Origin: Thinopyrum elongatum
Taxonomy: Eukaryota > Streptophyta > Magnoliopsida > Poales > Poaceae
Assembly: GCA_011799875.1 (NCBI GenBank)
Contig: CM022299.1
Coordinates: 36,352,755-36,416,754, forward strand
DNA: 64,000 bases
Direction: 5' to 3'
Part shown: positions 11,569-21,991 of the stretch, one piece after another
Layout of the letters: each line of letters starts with the position of its first letter
Numbering within the stretch: position 1 is the first letter of the stretch
Made by a program: the position numbers and the translations under genes
The notes under the pieces: model-generated
Told to the model about the DNA's origin: nothing
The model's database searches: none
Seen by the model: only the letters and a program-made list of their open reading frames with translations

Positions 11569-13257
11569 TGATGGGGAACGAAGCATTAAAATAAAAAAAT
11601 CCTACAAACACCCAAGATCTAATCTAGGAGAGGCATAGCAATGAGAGGGGAGTGTGTCTACATACCCTTGTAGACCGAAAGCGGAAGCGTATAAAACGTG
11701 GTTGATGTAGTTGTAATCTTTGCGATCCAATCACGATCCAACTGATCTAACGCCGAATGGACGGCACCTTCGAGTTTAGCACATGTGCGGCTCGGTGACG
11801 TATCCTCCTCCTTGATCCAGCAAGCAAAGGGGGAGAATTAGATGGTATCTCGACCAGCACGACGTCGTGGTGGAGTTACTCCGGCAGGGCTTCGCCAGGC
11901 CGTACCGAGATGAGGAGGTGGTAGAGAGGGGGAGGGGTTGCGCCAGGAGAGAGGTGCAGCTGCCCTCCCCCCACTATATATAGGGGCAAGGGGGAGGGGC
12001 ATCGGCCGTAGCCCCTCCTCCAAGGGAGGAGGCAGCGGCCTAGGAGGGAGACTTGCCCCCCAAGGCAAGTGGGGCACCCTCCCCACTTAGGGTTTCCCCA
12101 CCCTAGGCGCGTGGGCCTGTGGGGGGCTTGTGCGCCTCACCCAACTAGGCCGGGGTGCCCCCCTATAGCCCACGTGTGTCCCCGGGGCTGGTGGACCCCC
12201 GGACCCCTTTCGGCACTCTCGGTACTATACCAAAAAATCCCAAAACTTTTCGGGTGACCAAAATAGGACTTCCCATATATAAATCTTTACCTCTGGACCA
12301 TTTCGGAGCTCCTCATGACATTCGGGATCTCATCCAGGACTCTGAACAACATTCGGTCACCAATGTACATATCCCAATACTACTCTAGCGTCAAAGAATG
12401 TTAAGCGTGCGACCCTACGGGTTCGAGAATCATGTAGACATGACCGAGACACCTCTCAGGTCAATAACCAATAGCGTGACCTGGATGCCCATATCGGTTC
12501 CCACATATTCAACGAAGATCTTTATCTGTTGAACCACGATGTTGAGGATTTGGGTAATCCCATATGCAATTCCGTTTGTCCAGCGATAGGTTACTTGCCC
12601 AAGATTCAATCCTCGGTATCTCCATACCTAGTTCAATCTCGTTACCGGCAAGTCTCTTTACTTGTTCCATAATACAAGATCCCATGACTAACTCATTAAC
12701 CACTTTACTTGCAAGCACTTTATGATGTTGTATTACCGATACGGCCCAGAGATACCTCTCATTCATACGGAGTGACAAATTCCAGTCTTGATCCATGCAA
12801 CCCAACAGACACCATCGGAGATACTTGTAGAGCATCTTTATGATCACCCTATTACAAGGTGACATTTGATAGCACACAAGGCATTTCTATGATATCCGAG
12901 AGTAGCATGATCTCATGGTCGAAGGAACAGATACTTGACATGAAGAAAGCTGTAGCAAATAACTAAATGATCTGATGCTAAGCTTACGGTTGGGTCTTAT
13001 CCATCACATCATTCTCCTAATGATGTGATCCCTTTATCAAATGACAATTCATGTCTATGGTTAGGAAACCTTAAACACCTTTGATCAATGAGCTAGTCTA
13101 GTAGATGCTTACTAGGGACACAGTGTTGTCTATGTATTCACACATGTATTTAAGTTTTCGGTCAATACAATTCTAGCATGAATAATAAAAATTTATCATG
13201 AACAACAAAATATGATAATAACCAATTTATTATTACCTCTAGGACATATTTCTAATA
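11569..13257 (-). mobile_element. 5' LTR of Copia A
   Basis: A 1689-bp LTR read on the minus strand. It starts TATTAGAAATATGTCC (the usual TGTTGGAAATATGCC with changes) and ends TTCCCCATCA. A minus-strand TATA box (CTATATATAG) lies at 11974-11983. It aligns along its length with the LTR of C at 57259-58977. It directly abuts a cut Gypsy LTR at 13258, so A probably inserted into that LTR. Confidence 0.88.
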
Positions 13258-13947
13258 GCTCAATCCCAGTGACAGAAAGGGGCATGACACGTATTTGCCT
13301 TCTTGCCATTAAGGATAAAAAGATGGGTTTTAATCATATTGCTTGAGTTTACTTTTTCTAAATCATGTCATCTTTCTTAAGGCGTTACTCTGTTTCATAC
13401 TTAATACCCTAGATGCATGCTGGATAGTGGTCAATGGGTGGAGTAATCGTAGTAGATGCAGGCAGGAGTCGGTCTACTTGTCTCGGACATGATGCCTATA
13501 TACATGATCATTGCCATGAATCCGTCATAATTATTTTCTTTTCTATCAATTGCCCAACAGTAATTTGTTTACCCAATGTATGTTCTGCGCTCGAGAGAGA
13601 AGCCTCTAGTGAAAACTATGCCCCCCGGGTCTATCATTATCATATTTTAAAATCCAAAAATACCTTGCTGCAATTTATTTACTTTTATTTTATTTAGTAT
13701 TTTACTTTATCTATCTATCATTATCAGAATTAATCCTTGCAAATAACCGCTAAGAGGATTGACAACCCTCTTATTTGCGTTGGGTGCAAGTGTTTGCTTT
13801 TGTGTGTGTAGGTGCTGCTAAAGGGGTTTTGTGTGGTTCTCCTACTGGATTGATAACCTTGGTTCTTAACTGAGGGAAATACTTATCTCTACTATACTGC
13901 ATCATCCTCTCCTCTTCGGGGAAATACCAACGCAATCTACAAGTAGT
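13258..13947 (+). mobile_element. Gypsy LTR, 5' part missing
   Basis: Starts abruptly at the end of Copia A in GCTCAATCCCAGTGACAGAA and runs to about CTACAAGTAG. The reverse complement of 17118-17815 matches it throughout, with scattered substitutions and small indels. Confidence 0.82.
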
Positions 13948-14158
13948 AGGAAGAATTTCTAGCGCCGTTGTCGGGGAGACATCACCAAAATTTATCAAGT
14001 ACCTTCGCATAAACTATCATCCACTTGCATTTACTTTATTTTCCTTTTTATTTACATTTGCCTCTCGTTTTCATCTCCCCCACTTCAAAAACAATTCTAC
14101 AAAACACCAAAATATTTTTGGTTGTTTGTTTGCTAGTTTGCTTGCCCAAGTTACTATC

Positions 14159-14839
14159 ATGTCTGAGTTTGTTATTGAAAGGAGTGACGACGGTAAAATT
14201 CCTAAGTTAGAAATTCCCGCAAACTTGGATGCTAAATTTTTTGTGATGGGAAGTGGGAATATTATAGGAACGAGTATTATTCAAGAATTCTTTACTTGCA
14301 CTGGAACTTTGGTTTGTAATGACATTCCCATTCTTAAGAGAACCAATAGTTATGTTGAGGCAATTTCTGCCCTTGTTCTTAAACTTGAAAGAAGATTTAT
14401 TCGTAGTCACCCCACTTTGCAAAGATTACTCTATGAGTTACCTATTATAAACAATCCTAAAGCTAAAAAGATAGCCATGCTTATCCTTATAAATGAGTTT
14501 GATTACATGGTTCGAGAGGCTAGAGAGATCTTTGATTATTATAATATGAGTCAAGAACATCCTGTGATAGATGAAATTTTATATAATGAAGACTATATGT
14601 TAAGATTTATGTTTCATGATGATCACACTTTTGATGAGAATACTACGAAAGAAGTTCCTCCATTACATATTATCCAACAAGTTTCCAATGGTATTAATCA
14701 AAAATATTCTTGCATCGTGAAAGGGAACCAACAAGGATATCAGGAAAGTTGCCTTAATAATGATAAAATTTTGATTGATGATGTGTACCACATTGTTTTT
14801 GAAAAGCCTCCTAACAAACACACATCTCAAGATGAATAA
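14159..14839 (+). CDS. Small ORF of the Gypsy element, gag-like, unproven
   Basis: A 226-aa open frame starting MSEFVIERSDDGKIPKLEIP, about 210 bp behind the LTR, where gag sits in related elements. It is rich in Ile, Leu and Asn, with an amphipathic middle (residues 60-130) and an acidic segment near residue 150. I see no zinc knuckle, protease or polymerase motif. The ATG at 14159 is preferred because upstream in-frame codons contain no ATG and the context matches remembered family members. It is followed by the conserved GCTAGCTAGGGGCATAAA-type tail. It is intact over its whole length, which is unusual here, but expression is unknown. Confidence 0.7.
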   Translation: MSEFVIERSDDGKIPKLEIPANLDAKFFVMGSGNIIGTSIIQEFFTCTGTLVCNDIPILKRTNSYVEAISALVLKLERRFIRSHPTLQRLLYELPIINNPKAKKIAMLILINEFDYMVREAREIFDYYNMSQEHPVIDEILYNEDYMLRFMFHDDHTFDENTTKEVPPLHIIQQVSNGINQKYSCIVKGNQQGYQESCLNNDKILIDDVYHIVFEKPPNKHTSQDE

Positions 14840-17117
14840 ACTAAGGATGACAACACTTGAAACTATGCATTATGCCTAGCTAGGGGCATAAAACAATAGT
14901 GCTTGTTAGGAGGCAACCCAATGAATAAAATAATTTTTTGTTTTACCTTCTGCTTTTGTGTGTTTACATAATTATAGCCTCTATTATGATTATTTTTTAT
15001 CTTTTAATTAGTGCTTGTGCCAAGTAATGCCTATTGGATGATTTGGAAGATAGTATGATTGATGTTGTTGGAAAACAGAAACTTTTGCATTCAGTGATGG
15101 GATTTTCATTTTTCTGGAGCATGCTAAAACTCTGAATGTTTTACACAGTATTGATATATGAATTTCCCATGTTGTCCTAATTTTTCAGAATTTTTTAAGT
15201 TACAGAAGTATGACGGTAATTCAGATCTTTACAGGTTGTTCTGTTTTAGACATATTCTGTTTTTTGTTGCATGGTTTGCTTATTTTGATGAATCTATGGA
15301 TCGTATCGGGGTGTATGAGTCATGGAGAAGTTGGATTACAGTAGCATTATGCCAATATTATATATGAATCAATTTACAATAGCACCTAAAGTTTAAGATT
15401 TATTTGTTATACTAACGGATCTCACGAGGTTTCTGTTGAGTTTTGTGTGCTGAAGCTTTCAAGTTTTGGGTGAGACTACGATGGATAAATGAATAAGGAG
15501 CGGCAAGAGCCTAACCGTGGGGATGCCCGAGGCACCCCAAGGTAATATTCAAGGAAGACTCAAGCGTCTAAGCTTGGGGATGCCATGGATGGCATCCCCT
15601 CTTTCGTCTACAATCTATCGGTAAGTCACTTGGAGCAATATTTTTATTCATCACATGATATGTGTTTTACTTGGAGTGTCTTGTGCTATAGTTTGTTTTA
15701 TTTTGTTTGCCTTTTCGTTTGGCACAATCATCTTTGTTGAACACACCTTTTTGAGAGGGACACACATTATTCATGATTTGTTAGAATACTCTATGTGCTT
15801 CACTTATATCTTTTGGGCTAGGCAGTTGCTCTAGTGCTTCACTTATATCTTTAGAGCACGATGGTGGTTATATTTTAAAGAAATAGTTGCAATCTCATGC
15901 TTCACTTATATCTTTTTGATAGTCTAATGAATAGAAATGGTAATATGCACGGGTTATGAATTTGGTCCTAATATGATAGGTATTCAAGAGGGATATAATA
16001 AAAGTTTCATGTAGATCACTGAATATGATAAGTTTGATTCCTTGCAATAGTTTTGCGATATTAAGATGGTAATATGTAGGAGGTGCTAGTAGATAATTGT
16101 GTTTTAGTAAGAATATTGGTGTTAAGGTTTGTGATTCTTGAAGCATGCACGTATGGTCTGTCGTTATGCTAAGAAGTTGGAGCATAATTTATTATTGATT
16201 GTCTTCCTTTGTGTGGCGGTCGGGGCGCGTGATGGTTAACTCCTACTAACCTCCCCCTACGGGCATGCGTAGTAGTACTTTTCTTCGAGGGCTAATAAAC
16301 TTTCGCAATAAGTATGTGAGTTCTTTATGACTAATGTGAGTCCATGGATTAGACGCACTCTCATCTTTCCGCAATTTGCTAGCCTCTTCGGTACCGTGCA
16401 TTGCCCTTTCTCACATCGAGAGTTGGTGCAAACTTCGTCGGTCAATCCAAACCCCGTGATATGACACGCTCTATCACACATAAGCCTCCTTATATCTTCC
16501 TCAAAACAGCCACCATACCTACCTATCATGGCATTTCCATAGCCATTCCAAGATATATTGCCATGCAACTTTCACCGTTCCGTTTTTATGACACACATCA
16601 TCATTGTCATATTGCTTTGCATGGTCATATAGCTGACATAGTATTTGTGGCTCAGCCACCTTTCATCATTTTTTATACATGTTACGCTAGTATCATTGCA
16701 CATCCTGGGACACCACCAGAGGAATTCATATAGATTCATATTTTTGTTCTAGTTTCGAGTGGTAATTTTCTTTTCAGTTGTAAGTAAATAGAAGTATGAT
16801 GATCATCATTATTAGATCATTGTCCCAGTGAGGAAATAAAAAAGAAAAAAATAGAGGCCAAAAAGAGCCCATGAAAAAAAGGGGAAAAAAGAAAAAAAAA
16901 TGAAATGAGAGAAAACGAGAGAAGGGGCAGTGTTACTATCCTTTTCCATACTTGTGATTCAAAGTACCACCATGTTTTTCATATAGAGAGTCTCCTATTT
17001 TGTCACTTTCATATACTAGTGGGAATTTTTTATTATAGAACTTGGATTGTATATTCCGGTGATGGGCTTGCTCAAATGCCTGAGGTCTTCATGAGCAAGC
17101 AAGATGGATGCACACAG
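14840..17117 (+). other. Non-coding internal domain of the Gypsy element
   Basis: This is the typical non-coding tail of this family. It contains the GTTAGGAGGCAACCCAATG block at about 14910, a GCATGCGTAGTAGTAC block at 16264, an A-rich stretch at 16840-16920 and a TCCGGTGATGGGCTTGCTCA block at 17055. The few ORFs here (for example minus strand 15895-16185 and 16257-16568) have no recognisable content. Confidence 0.7.
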
Positions 17118-18430
17118 CTACTTGTAGACTGTGTTGTTATTTCCCCTAAGAGGAGAGGATGATGCGGTATAGTAGAGATAATTATTTCCCTCAGTTAAGA
17201 CCCAAGGTTATCAATCCAGTAGGAGAACCAGTCAAAATCCTTTAGCAACACCTACACACACAAAAGCAAACACTTGCACCCAATGCAAATAAGAGGGTTG
17301 TCAATCCTCTTAGCGGTTATTTGCATGGATTAAATCTTATAGAGATAAATAGATAAACTAAAATACTAAATAAAATAAAAGTAAATAAATTGCAATAAGG
17401 TATTTTTGGGTTTTAATATATGATGAAGATAGACCCCGGGGCCATAGTTTTCACTAGAGGCTTCTCTCTCAAACACATAGCATACGGTGGGTAAACAAAT
17501 TACTGTTGGGTAATTGATAGAAAAGCAAATAATTATGACGGATTCATGGCAATGATCATGTATATAGGCATCACGTCCGAGACAAGTAGACCGACTCCTG
17601 CCTGCATCTACTACTATTACTCCACCCATCGACCGCTATCGAGCATGCATCTAGGGTATTTAGTTTAAAACAGAGTAACGCCTTAAGCAAGATGACATGA
17701 TGTAGACAAAGTAAACTCAAGCAATATGATTAAACCCTACCCTTTTATCCTTAATGGCAATAATACAAATACGTTTCATGTACCTTTCTGTCACTCGGAT
17801 TGAGCACCGCAAGATTGAACCCATCACAAAGCACCTCTCCCATTGCAAGATAAACCAATCTAGTTGGCCAAAACAAATCGATAGATCGGAGAGAAATACA
17901 AAGTTATAACAATCATGCATAAAAGAGTTCAGAGAAGAATAAAATATTTCTCATGAATAATCTGATCATAAACTCATAATTCATCGGATCCCAACAAACA
18001 CACCACAAAAGAAGATTACATCGGATAGAACTCCAAGAACATAGAGGAGAACATGGTATTGAAGATCAAAGAGAGAGAAGGAACCATCTAGCTACTAGCT
18101 ATGGACCCGTAGGTCTATGGTAAACTACTCACACATCATCGAAAGGGCAGCAAGGTTGATGTAGAAGCCCTCCGTGATCGATTCCCCCTCCGGCAGGGTA
18201 CCGGAAAAGGCCTCCAGATGGGATCGTGGAAGAACAGAGGCTTGCGGCGACGGTAGGGTTTTCTCGTCTGGCTCTCTGATGGTTTCCGAATATTTGAGAA
18301 TTTATAGAAGTGGAAATCATGAGTGTAGAATAATTCCACTCCTGGAAGATCGAATTGATTGGTCGATGTTCATCCTTCTTTAGGAGACGTCTATTTCTCA
18401 ATTGACTAAAAGTTAACTAAAACGGTTTTA
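17118..18430 (-). mobile_element. Gypsy LTR in inverted orientation
   Basis: The reverse complement gives a Sabrina/WHAM-type LTR covering the same 3' part as 13258-13947 plus about 600 bp more upstream, including the CCCTGCCGGAGGGGGAATCG and AGTAGTTTACCATAG blocks. The 3' end is clear at CTACAAGTAG (17118-17127). The 5' limit near 18430 is a guess. It is a solo or truncated LTR, or the product of a rearrangement. Confidence 0.75.
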
Positions 18431-18717
18431 TAAATTTATATATGAATCTTAGAAAAACTTCACAAGTTTCTTCAACATATTTTAATAGTATTGAGTGTGG
18501 TGTCATAGTTTGTTCAGGTTAGTTCAAAAATGCAGCAGTACTCCGGAGTTCAAAAAATCACGAAATCTTGAACGTATCTCAAGTTTGTTCGGCGGTTACG
18601 TCTATTCAGCGCTAGGAAATTCTAAGACCATCAAGAATTAGGAAAACCACTTTTCAAAATACAGAAACTTAAATCGAAATTTGTATAAGAGTTGCATTGT
18701 CGAACCAAAATCTATAA
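18431..18717. other. No recognisable feature
   Basis: AT-rich sequence between the inverted Gypsy LTR and the poly(A) signal of the defensin-like gene. No repeat or ORF was recognised. Confidence 0.5.
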
Positions 18718-18723
18718 TTTATT
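18718..18723 (-). terminator. Candidate poly(A) signal AATAAA
   Basis: AATAAA on the minus strand, about 75 nt past the stop codon of the defensin-like gene, in an AT-rich region. Position and sequence suit a plant near-upstream element. Confidence 0.55.
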
Positions 18724-18796
18724 GTAATTTTCCATATCTTACTAGCACAAGGTTTTGGCACATGAAAGTGCATTGTATCCATCATTTCCATGGCAT

Positions 18797-19195
18797 TCAC
18801 CATACGCAACAACACGATATAGAACTGTGGCAGTAACTTTTTTCAAAATTGTAACCACGCCATTCACAGCTAATCTTGCACATAGCAACATTGTTGGGCG
18901 TTGGTGTCTGGCATGCTCGGAAAGGCGCACATGAAGTCCACAATCCAGTTGTACCTACGAACAACAAAGTACATCATCCCCGTTCATATTAGGATATGCA
19001 GTATAAATTGCATCAGTTTAGATTACATGAGTATCCAAGTTGTGAGCATACATCATACATAATTGGACTATTGTAATCATAAACAAAGAGTGTACCTTTG
19101 TTTCTCGCAGTTGCTTGACATGACCATAAAGTGCTGGACATCAACAGAAGAACTACCAAACATAGAGCCTGTGTGTTGTTCTTCATATGTGCCAT
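18797..19195 (-). CDS. Secreted defensin-like cysteine-rich peptide, two exons
   Basis: Exon 1 is 19195-19096 and exon 2 is 18954-18797; the 141-bp intron (19095-18955) has GT...AG ends and phase 1. The 85-aa product starts MAHMKNNTQALCLVVLLL, a clear signal peptide with cleavage likely around SCQA/TA (residues 25-30). The mature part has eight Cys: C-x5-C-x10-C-x3-C-x11-C-x5-CCC. The CxxxC, the Gly-Tyr four residues later and the final CxC match the cysteine-stabilised alpha-beta (defensin-like, DEFL) signature. An intron splitting signal peptide from mature peptide is also typical of that family. Such peptides act outside the cell in defence or in reproductive signalling; which applies here is unknown. 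A TATA box lies about 75 bp before the ATG. The second ATG (codon 4) could also be used. No frameshift or stop is present. Confidence 0.78.
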
Positions 19196-19264
19196 GAGGA
19201 GTGGTTTCTTAATTCTTTTTCCTCCTATCCCTATATTCTTTATGGGTCATGTTTCTTATTGTGT

Positions 19265-19275
19265 TATTTATATAG
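19265..19275 (-). promoter_or_regulatory. TATA box of the defensin-like gene
   Basis: CTATATAAATA on the minus strand, ending 70 bp before the ATG at 19195. This predicts a 5' UTR of roughly 40-50 nt, a normal plant arrangement. Confidence 0.7.
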
Positions 19276-19279
19276 AGGC

Positions 19280-19681
19280 ATAAGTCTCGAAGGATCCATT
19301 CTTGCTCTTATAATATTTCTCACATTATTGTTTTGAGCATCATGAGAAATATCTTGTGGAGATTGTGTTATTAAATGCCACCTAGATTTTGATATTTGAA
19401 ATTAATCACTACTCTGAAATACCATACATATAGCACATTATATTGTGCGGCGCAAAAAAAGCACATTAAATTGTGCATCTTCTAGAATTTAATTTGTATC
19501 TCCATTAGTAGTAGTTCCATCATGTAGCATAATAGATCCAGTTAAGAAAAACATTTCTAATAATAATCACAACATTTTTGTCTTTTGGATTCCACAATGT
19601 TAACCCATTATCTATTATAACTTCAGAACTCGATGTAACAAGCAAAAAAAAGGCACCTGAAAATTACTATAAACAAGCTTG
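19280..19681. other. Upstream region of the defensin-like gene
   Basis: AT-rich, non-repetitive sequence up to the start of the tandem array. No gene or recognised transposon. Confidence 0.5.
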
Positions 19682-20427
19682 TAGACACCCTCTGCTACCA
19701 TTGGGTTTTGCATGCACACGGTTTGCAAAAGGCACACAAAACAAGTTGACCCTTTTTTCTTTTGAGCGAAACAAAAAATTGACCCTATCTTGTGGGCGGA
19801 GATAGGCCCAGGCACAAAAGGCCACAACACGGGGCTTGAATTTTATTTATCTCTGACTGGCCCGATTCCTTCACTTCTAGGCTTTCCTATTGCCCTTACC
19901 TTCACTGGGTGTATTAGCTGGAACAAGACCTCCACTAAAAAAACTGAACCAGGACCAATTGAAGTTAATGGTTGAAAGTGATTTACGGTAGAGAAAAAAT
20001 TCTGAGCGCTTTTTTCCTTGTGTTCGGTAGCGTGGTTCTGCCAAGCATTTTTTTTTTTGCTTTTTTCGTCCATCAGTTTTATATTATCTTTTCTTTTTCC
20101 GTTATACTTTTTGTTTTTTTATCTTTTATTTTTTCATTTTCACTTCATCTTTCTATTTAAAATATCATGATTTCTAATAATCCTCTTGAAAATTTCATAA
20201 AATGTTGACTATTTTTAAGTTTTTTTTACAGTTTTTCTATTGCGAAATGTGGACAAAGTGAAAACCTGTAAAACCAAAAACACCATACAAAATCACTAGA
20301 AAACCAACTCTTGGCATCCCGTTATTTTGAGACACATAGCGTCACATAGCAGCTTGCTGCTTCGATTTGTTGCAGTATGGCTTCTGAGTCGTCACATATG
20401 TCACTCGACGTATTATTGGAAAGAGAA

Positions 20428-21810
20428 AAATTCACTATAGGTTCTATAACTTGCGCTGGCGGTCACTTTAGTCCCCGTAGTTCAAAATACCCGAAATACA
20501 ATCCTTAAACTTGCTCTAGGGGTTCACATACGGTTCATTATACGATTTGCTCTATGTATCTGCTAACTTGGCGATGGTCAACCCGTGCCACGCGGCGCTG
20601 ACTGCCATGTCCTTTCCGCCCGCCTGAATACACAGGAAAGCAAAGTTTTTTTTGCAAAAATGCCAGAGAACAAAACAGCTCCCCTCCCCCCCTGTCGGAC
20701 CGAGCCTAGCGATCGCGCGCCGCCTCTTCTCTGCCGCGAGAGCTCTCGTCCCAACTCCTGCGCCGGCGCCCGTGGCCGCATCTTCTTCCGCGGCCATGGA
20801 AGCCACGGCGTCGCTCCTGCCGCTCCTCGCGTGCAAGCGGCGCAAGAATCTCCTGAAGCTCAACAGCCCGCGCATCGCGCCCATCGAGACTGAGAACGAC
20901 CGCCGGGTGCCGGCCGTCGACGCCGTCCTCGACCGTGACGTCGCCTTCCGCTTCCTCTCCCACTTGCGGTCCTTCATGGCCTCACTCCCGCCCCCGCACC
21001 ACATCCCCCTTGCCGAGGCCAACAAGCTGTACCGCGAGCTCGGCTTCCCTCGCGGCCGCAGCGTCTCACGCGCCGCCGCCCGCCACCCGCTGCTCTTCCA
21101 CCGCACCACCGTGGGCTCCGTCCCGCACCTCGCGTTCACGCCGCTCATGTGCTCGCTCCTCGAGGGGGAGTGCCGCGTCCACGAGGAGCTCCTCCCGCGC
21201 TGGTGCTGGCCGTCCGGAAGCTCCTCATGCTCACCGCCCATCGCCGCGTGCCCCTCGCGAAGCTCCACCACTGCCGCACGGTGCTCGGCCTCCCCGACGA
21301 CTTCCGGGACCGCGTCCGTGACTTCCCCGACGATTTCCGCGTCGCCGTGGACCCCGACGGGCTCCACGTCCTCGAGCTGGCGCACTGGGACCCCGCGCTC
21401 GCCGTGAGCACCCTGGAGCACGACTTCATGGTGGATGAGCGACGCGTCCGGCGCATGTTCCGCTTATCCATCCCGCACCGTCGGTCGATGCCACTGAACG
21501 GGGAGCAGGCGGAGCGCCTGGACGCGGCGACCACATTCCCGCTGGTCTCGCCGTACACCAATGGCGCGCGCGCTGCTCCCCGACCTCCCTCCAGAACGCC
21601 TCGTACATGGTCGGGACGCCGCTGCACGCAGAACCATCACTTCTCGATCCTTGCTCCGTCCACGCCACACCTTCACCCACCACCCTTCCTTCCTTCCTCG
21701 TTGCACATACCACGCCACCAGAGAGAGACCCGACCCCCAAGTAAGATGAGTTCTTCCAGCAGGTTATGTCGTCCGGTGATGCTGCCACTTCTGCTCTTGT
21801 TGCTGCTTCT
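20428..21810 (+). mobile_element. Insert in the tandem array carrying captured gene pieces
   Basis: The first array unit is interrupted after GTATTATTGGAAAGA (near 20427) and resumes near 21810. About 35-45 bp around TATGTCACTCGACGTATT occur on both sides. The insert opens with GAAAAATTCACTATAGGTTC, which resembles ends of some Mutator-like elements, but I find no matching inverted copy on the right. It holds a PORR-domain pseudogene and, near its right end, a signal-peptide ORF. Mutator-like, Helitron-like or simple duplicative insertion all remain possible. Confidence 0.6.
20796..21567 (+). pseudogene. PORR-domain (organelle RNA-binding) protein fragment
   Basis: From ATG 20796 the frame encodes a PORR-type domain (plant organelle RNA recognition; the family aids group II intron splicing in plastids or mitochondria). 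Seen are LDRDVAFRFLSHLRSFMASL, ANKLYRELGFPRGRSVSR, then, in another frame from about 21200, RKLLMLTAHRRVPLAKLHH, GLPDDFRDRVRDFPDDFRVA and an ELAHWDPALAVS segment. A one-base deletion near 21196-21200 causes the frame change. Homology ends at SPYTNGA (21567), well before the usual C-terminus. An upstream in-frame extension from 20652 is Arg/Ala/Ser-rich and could be a transit peptide. There are no introns, so this may be a retrocopy or a captured intronless gene. The minus-strand ORF 20552-21421 is a GC-rich shadow. Confidence 0.8.
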
Positions 21811-21991
21811 GTTCTTGAGTCCTCATATATGTCACTCGACGTATTGTTGGAAAGATGCACATGGATTTTTTTTATTTTTTTTTGAGAAACGCAAGACGCA
21901 CATGGATGGTTTGCGTCTAGAGCCATGTGGCCCAAATCGCTCCCAATTTTCTTTCTCTTTTTTTCTGGTTTTTTGTTGGTTTTACTCCTAA
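21746..21991 (+). CDS. Signal-peptide ORF fused to array sequence
   Basis: The 81-aa ORF starts MSSSSRLCRPVMLPLLLLLL, a strong secretion signal, preceded by a C-rich leader (21640-21740) that looks like a plant 5' UTR. From about codon 26 the frame enters the tandem-array unit (SPHICHSTYC...). The first part looks like the first exon of a captured secretory gene; the rest is repeat sequence. It may be a meaningless fusion. No promoter was confirmed. Confidence 0.4.
   Translation: MSSSSRLCRPVMLPLLLLLLLLFLSPHICHSTYCWKDAHGFFLFFFEKRKTHMDGLRLEPCGPNRSQFSFSFFLVFCWFYS

Larger units (their letters stand above)
221..13257 (-). mobile_element. Copia retrotransposon A, 3' truncated, split by element B
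   Basis: This is a minus-strand Copia element of the BARE/Angela-like group. Going leftward from 13257 it has its 5' LTR (11569-13257), a tRNA-iMet-type primer site, a long non-coding leader (11568-11261, resuming at 1836-907) and a broken gag (906-211). Protease, integrase and reverse transcriptase would lie further left but are replaced by the Gypsy LTR end. Element B (1837-11255) sits in the leader. LTR and leader closely resemble those of element C at 57259-64000, so A and C are one family. Confidence 0.85.
13258..17117 (+). mobile_element. Gypsy retrotransposon (Sabrina/WHAM type), 5' truncated
   Basis: Contains the 3' two-fifths or so of an LTR (13258-13947), a primer-site-like AGCGCCGTTGTCGGGGA (13961-13977), one small ORF (14159-14839) and about 2.3 kb of non-coding internal sequence. 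There is no protease, reverse transcriptase or integrase, so it could move only with enzymes supplied in trans. The usual opposite LTR in direct orientation is absent; at 17118 the sequence runs into an LTR in inverted orientation. Confidence 0.8.

Noticed and set aside
20552..21421. 289-codon minus-strand ORF
   Set aside because: It lies opposite the PORR-domain pseudogene, is Arg/Ser/Gly-rich through GC bias, and has no domain.
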